Source: Norana najaformis (taxonomy: Eukaryota > Annelida > Clitellata > Crassiclitellata > Hormogastridae). From it: a stretch of 64,000 nucleotides of DNA. The stretch is from NCBI GenBank assembly GCA_964023275.1, contig OZ029915.1, forward strand, positions 20,054,775 to 20,118,774, read 5' to 3'. Every line of letters begins with the position of its first letter. Within the stretch, counting starts at the first letter, position 1. Shown here one piece after another: positions 60,201-64,000 of the stretch. A program made the translations under genes and the position numbers. Below the pieces are notes generated by a model that did no database searches, had not been told where the DNA came from, and was given only the letters and a program-made list of their open reading frames with translations.

Positions 60201-63200
60201 TAAAGGCATGTAATACTATCAACTGCTTCAAAAAAAGTAGTTTCTTAAGATTTGTTTTGGAAAGTTCACAGTCACATAAAGTGAAAATAAAATACTGTTC
60301 TGTAGCAGTAGATTTTGTTTGGGTTTGTAAGAAGCAAGCAAGTTGTGAGAACACAGATGCTGCAGTCCGTAAACGAGATGGCACAATGACACAGAATGAC
60401 CTGGAAGCAGCAGAAGAATTGGCAGGTTTCTTCCTGTCAGTGTGTGTGGATGAAAGCTGTAATGTTTTAAAAGACTGTTGCCACAAGACGCAATGTATAG
60501 AAAGACGTTTGGCAGTCAATCTAAAACACTAGTCTTAAAACATTAGTTGGTGGTAGCGGTGATATTAGCATCTCCTCGGGGTTTCTTGGTGTGTTGTTTC
60601 GTTGACGAAGAATGTTCAGTTGATGCTTTTATTCTAACAACAAGTCTATTTACAACCTATTTACAGAGTCACGATGTTCTTAGACATACTGCAATTTCAC
60701 TCTCAGCTGCTAACTTCTTTCTCCCGCACCTGTTTCGTCAGTTTATCCATTGTTGCAGCTTGCTTCATCCGAGACAGGATTCCTCTTTCCCACGCCACCA
60801 ACCAATGTTTTAAGACTGACCACTGACTAGTGTTTTTGATCGACTGCCAAACGTCTTTCTATACATTAAGTCCCGTGGCAACAGTCTTTTAAAACATTAC
60901 AAAGGCAAAGGTAATGTACCTACATTTCAGAGATATCTCAAACGTACCCTGGTTATAGGTTGCTTCAAGATAACTCAGGAAGAAGTTGAACAAAAGTTAT
61001 CACATCTAAAAGAGGACAAAGTTCCAGGACCAGATGGACTGCATCCTAACATTTTAAAAGAATTGGCCAGCATTTTAAATGTTCCACTTGCTATACTGTT
61101 CAGTAAGTCACTTCAAGAAGGAGTACTGCCAGAAAATTGGAAATGTGCAAATGTCATCTCTATATTTAAAAAGGGCTAAAAACTGAGTTAGGGAACTACC
61201 GCCTGGTGTCATTGACTTCAGTGCCATGCAAGGCTATGGAATCATTGCTGAGGGATAAGTTGCTAAGACATTTAGAAACAAATGAAATCTTATCAGTAAA
61301 CCAGCATGGTTTCACTAAAAACAGATATTGTCTCACTAACCTACTAGAAGCGCTGAAAGAATGGACACAGGTGCTGGATGAGAGATGTGGGATCGATGCT
61401 GTCTTTCTGAAGGCTTTTGTTACAGTGCCTTACCAAAGACTGATGAACAAACTCAAAGGATATGGGTTTGAGGGGATGTTACTGAAATGGATTCAAGATA
61501 GTTTTTAACAAATCAGAAAATGAGAGTGGTGCTTAATGGGCAAGTAACAGGCTGGGCAGGAGTTCTCAGTGGATTTCCGCAAGAATCAGTGTTAGGGCCA
61601 TTGTTATGTTTCATCTATGTAAATGAGATACCAGACATAATAGAAAGTTCTGTGAAGATGTTTGCTGATAACACAAAAATATGAAGAAAAATGCAAAGTA
61701 AGGAAGAAGAACAGATTTTGCAGCAAGACCTAGATAAGTTGGAAGATTGGTCAAGGAAATGGCTACTAAAATTTCATGCTTCCAAGTGCAAACTTTTGCA
61801 AATTGGACCAAGGAAGAAAGTGAATTATCTAAGGGATGGAATGGACGTTGTGAACCTAGACGAGGTTGAAATGGAGAAAGACTTGGGATTATGGATGGAT
61901 AAAGATCTGAAGTGGAGCCAGCAATGTAGAAAAACAGCAAGTAAAGCAATATCAGTTCTTGGTATGATAAAAAGAAGTTTCAAGCACATAGATACTGATA
62001 GTTTCAAGATACTGTACAATACATATATTTGACCACATCTAGAATATTGTATCCAGGTTTGGAGTCCCTGTTATAAAAAAGTCATGTAATGCCTGGAAGA
62101 AGTACAAAACAGAGCTACTATACTCTTCAGAAGTCTAGCTAGGATGCTGTATGAACAAAAGCTAGGTCTATTTTCCTTAGAAAGAAGATTGAAAGGTGAT
62201 CTTATTGAGACCTACAAAATTTTATATGGACTCAAGAATATAGACAAGCAAATCTTCTTCCAGAGGGCAGCAATGGGACACTTAAGAGGACACAGTCTGA
62301 AACTTTATCATAAGAGGGTGCAAATGGACATTAGAAAATTCTTCTTCAGCCAGAGGATTATAGAGCACTGGAACTGGCTACCAGAAGAAGTAATATCTGC
62401 ACCAAGCTTGAACACTTAAATAAACTTGGCATTTGGATGGAGAGATATAGCCACTACTTGCCAGCCTATTAACTGTAATTGTAACTGTAACTGTTGAAAT
62501 GATTTTTGCTTTACGGAAAAATCATTGACAGAAGCACTTGTGTTTACCCACGCCTACGATTCCTTGCTCTGCCAGTGGACACATGGTGCTATGCATTACT
62601 TATATACTATCAGTTGTTTTCATTTTTACTTTCTGTTTATTTATTATGTACTTTGTTCTTGTTTTTATTACACCCACCTGTGAACATTCTTCTGAATTTC
62701 AACATGCAGTCACGTTCCCTTAACCACTGGGCAAAACTAACAATCGGCTTGCTCAACAATGCTTCCAAAAGCGAAAAGGCAGGGTCATCTGAAAGTCAGT
62801 TGCTCTACCTGAATCAGCGCCAAGCTTACCTAGCGGAGCAAATGGCAAATGATGAGGGTGCCAAGCGACCAGTCTTTGTCCGGTCACGGTCCAGTTCATA
62901 CTCGGATCTCAGCGGTCAAGCACAGTCAACACAACTCCAGTCAGCAGCAGGAAAAGTACTGGTTTTTCCATTTTATATGTAGTGGTTGAATGTTTATTTC
63001 AGAAACATAAATAAAATAATGTTAAAAATGATTTCAAGTACTCCTGTAATGTAAAAGATGCTAGTCTTGAAAGGGATAAGAATTATTTCTGCATGAGCTT
63101 AAATTGTCCAGCCCATTTATTATGCCTTGGTAATCTGAACCTAGAACAAAGCTTGTTCAGAGCTGTAAGAAGGTTAAAGGCACTGTAAGACTGTCGAGGG

Positions 63201-63506
63201 CCATACATTAAATGTGACCAGCTCTCGCCGAATGGATCATCTGTCATTCTGAGATATTAATGTAAGAGTCATATACAATGAGATATTGCTGTAAGTGTGT
63301 TGTAAATCATGACTGTGTACATGTAGCCAAGTCCAGTTAATTAGAGAATTTGTTTCAGCAGTAGATTTAACAAGAATTGTTTTCAGACAGAGAAACATTT
63401 CACAAGACAACGGCCTTCCTGTGGCCACCTTTATCGTCCAAGTTCTCACAAACTAACTCTAAATGCAGAAGATCATGCCTATTCTGAAGTTTCCTCCCTA
63501 AACCGA
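57055..63506 (+). CDS. Unrecognised coiled-coil-type protein gene, partial, five exons seen
   Basis: Five exons with matching phases give 210 residues without a stop. Order: a helical, Leu/Glu/Lys-rich stretch (LRDSLLQLEEELTFTKLQLS then KVTNELDTL), a short AWSGDSMASMQVAKLVG segment, a Ser/Gln-rich link, a helical LYLNQRQAYLAEQMANDEGA with a Ser/Arg-rich SRSSSYSDL, and a Pro/His/Ser-rich segment ending AYSEVSSLNR. I see no catalytic motif, signal peptide or membrane segment and do not recognise the family; a cytoplasmic scaffold is a guess. The first exon found may be internal: its ATG follows an acceptor-like site. The 3' end lies beyond the window. Introns hold a piggyBac-like element, a SINE and a CR1 LINE. 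It runs divergently from the F-BAR gene, 8 kb away. Confidence 0.65.
57345..58405. mobile_element. Second piggyBac-like element, inverted relative to the first
   Basis: Read on the plus strand it follows the minus strand of the element at 26150-27602. It shares the subterminal GGTGACCGCA/GGTACTA block, CCCTGGAAAACACCTCAAAA, the former transposase start region, and two repeat units (GAGGAGATAAAATGCTAAAG near 57883; a related unit near 58257). The outer ends are decayed, so limits are approximate. It lies in the first visible intron of the plus-strand gene. Confidence 0.8.
58480..58529 (+). CDS. Plus-strand gene, second exon seen
   Basis: A 50-bp exon after a TTTCTGCTTTTAG acceptor, encoding AWSGDSMASMQVAKLV, with GTGAGT donor. 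The phase fits both neighbours. Confidence 0.65.
58733..58875 (-). mobile_element. L2-like LINE 3' end
   Basis: Inverted match to 4290-4442, including GAATAAGCTGGTCCCC and GCACTGTAGAAATCTCGGGA, ending in ATTACGATAAG. Confidence 0.65.
59150..59650 (+). mobile_element. CR1-like LINE, ORF1 remnant
   Basis: Reads LEEERKSSEAF, KQRNAAKCVSSGRKRR and then TLLGDSLVG. A charged helical region followed by a basic stretch and a 'GDS.V' motif is typical of CR1 ORF1. It lies upstream of the CR1 ORF2 remnant in the same direction. Confidence 0.5.
59935..60070 (-). mobile_element. tRNA-derived SINE, copy 3 (partial)
   Basis: The minus strand shares CTTGAGCAAGTCCTT and a TGATG..T.CTAGTTAAATAATGG tail region with the copies at 25929 and 36789. 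The A-box end is missing. Confidence 0.6.
60138..60184 (+). CDS. Plus-strand gene, third exon seen
   Basis: A 47-bp exon after TTTTTCAG, encoding VASPDYQIQSSSAQM; donor GTGATT. It lies just before the CR1 ORF2 remnant, so confidence is lower. Confidence 0.5.
60190..62495 (+). mobile_element. CR1-like LINE, ORF2 remnant with tandem tail
   Basis: Recognisable in order: KRDGTMTQNDLEAAEELAGF; after an inserted MITE, QEEVEQKLSHLKEDKVPGPD; then NQHGFTKNRYCLTNLLEALK, MFADNTKI (catalytic ADD changed to ADN), LEDWSRKWLLKFHASKCKLL and FFFSQRIIEHWNWLPEEVI. This is the CR1 clade RT from palm to C-terminus. Stops and frameshifts occur throughout. The 3' end is a TGTAAC-type tandem tail at about 62470-62495. 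Intronic in the plus-strand gene, same orientation. The 5' limit is uncertain. Confidence 0.9.
60458..60900. mobile_element. MITE-like fold-back element inside the CR1 LINE
   Basis: Near-identical inverted arms of about 100 bp (60458-60556 and 60795-60900) start TGTAATGTTTTAAAAGACTG and contain GTATAGAAAGACGTTTGGCA. They enclose about 240 bp without coding capacity. TA next to the ends fits a TA target duplication. It interrupts the CR1 frame, so it is younger than the LINE. Confidence 0.9.
62710..62955 (+). CDS. Plus-strand gene, fourth exon seen
   Basis: 82 codons after AACATGCAG, SRSLNHWAKLTIGLLNNASK through LQSAAGK, phase 0 at both ends; donor AAA|GTACTG. Clean coding character right after the CR1 tail. 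Confidence 0.75.
63387..63506 (+). CDS. Plus-strand gene, fifth exon seen
   Basis: 40 codons between TTGTTTTCAG and GTAAGT, TEKHFTRQRPSCGHLYRPSS through AYSEVSSLNR, phase 0 at both ends. Confidence 0.75.
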
Positions 63507-64000
63507 GTAAGTTTCTGACTTATCAACTATTTTCTTTTAACTTTCTGATTTTAAATGACTGAGATGAATATTTTCAGCTGACCTGAAGTAGGACTATTTT
63601 ACATTATATAGATAGCCTTGAGAGGTTATTTGAAAGGTGCTATGCAAGTGTACTTATAAAGTTTACATGCATATAGTTAGTCAGACGCAAGCTTAAACAA
63701 TGCATCTGACTAACAGAGAACTCTTCTCTCAAAGAAATGCTCTTGTTTATTAGCCATTTGCCAAAATTGAAAAAATTACATGTTATTTACCAACTGTATT
63801 ACTTGTATATTCATTAAGTTAAAATGTCCCTTGGATTACATGTCACTGTACAAAGTACTAATAATGGATTACATGTTTTTTGTATAGATTTAGAGTTACA
63901 GATAATTGTATAGGTAATGAAGGAGTTTGCAATGGAATGAAATGGTGTGGCCAAATTTATTAGCTATTTCGTGTAAATGTGCAATGAGGATGTTATGTTA
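63507..64000 (+). other. Intron of the plus-strand gene, continues past the window
   Basis: AT-rich; AAAGGTGCTATGCAAGTGTAC near 63634 resembles a LINE/SINE 3' end. Confidence 0.4.

Noticed and set aside
1..64000. CRISPR arrays, operons, bacterial promoters or phage genes
   Set aside because: The window is clearly eukaryotic; its repeats are microsatellites and transposons without a spacer structure.

Overview
This is a eukaryotic, intron-rich, AT-rich window with no operons, ribosome binding sites or bacterial genes. The mix of an intron-split F-BAR gene, degraded L2-, CR1- and RTE-type LINEs, tRNA-derived SINEs and several cut-and-paste DNA transposons suggests an invertebrate animal genome. 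I cannot name the species or phylum. Most open reading frames are pieces of transposons, simple repeats or chance.

Host genes. (1) The minus strand carries a complete 14-exon gene of the CIP4/FNBP1/FNBP1L (TOCA) family, start codon at 49068 and stop at 13870. It has F-BAR, HR1 and SH3 domains in the family order. All 14 exons join in frame into a 534-residue protein. One intron uses a GC donor. (2) The plus strand from about 57055 to beyond the window end carries at least five phase-compatible exons of a coiled-coil-type protein that I do not recognise. Its 5' start is unresolved and its 3' end lies outside the window.

Mobile DNA. The most interesting content is a family of about 2.4-2.6 kb elements with terminal inverted repeats and one intronless ORF. 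The protein has paired N-terminal CxxC motifs and a probable RNase H-fold (D, D+CxxC, E) core. Copy 1 (29193-31808, minus) is intact at 567 codons and sits in intron 2 of the F-BAR gene. Copy 2 (50756-53164, plus) carries one nonsense codon and one 1-base frameshift, and it has split an older L2-like LINE. A third relic (about 50079) keeps only the N-terminus. Copies 1 and 2 share inverted-repeat cores and a CRE-like/TATA promoter layout.

Other elements: two non-autonomous piggyBac-like elements with about 375-bp internal tandem repeats (26150-27602 with clear TTAA flanks, and about 57345-58405); a 1.4-kb TIR element (33396-34773) with an internal duplication; a MITE-like fold-back element inside a CR1 LINE (60458-60900); an RTE-like LINE insertion with a perfect 12-bp target duplication (39068-39884); CORE-like SINEs; and many L2-like fragments sharing one 3' end.

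Layout: 1-13869 is intergenic or 3' flank with microsatellites and L2 pieces; 13870-49068 is the F-BAR gene, whose two 11-12 kb introns hold most of the transposons; 49069-57054 is intergenic with the promoter area, copy 2 and LINEs; 57055-64000 is the partial plus-strand gene with piggyBac-like, CR1, SINE and MITE insertions in its introns.
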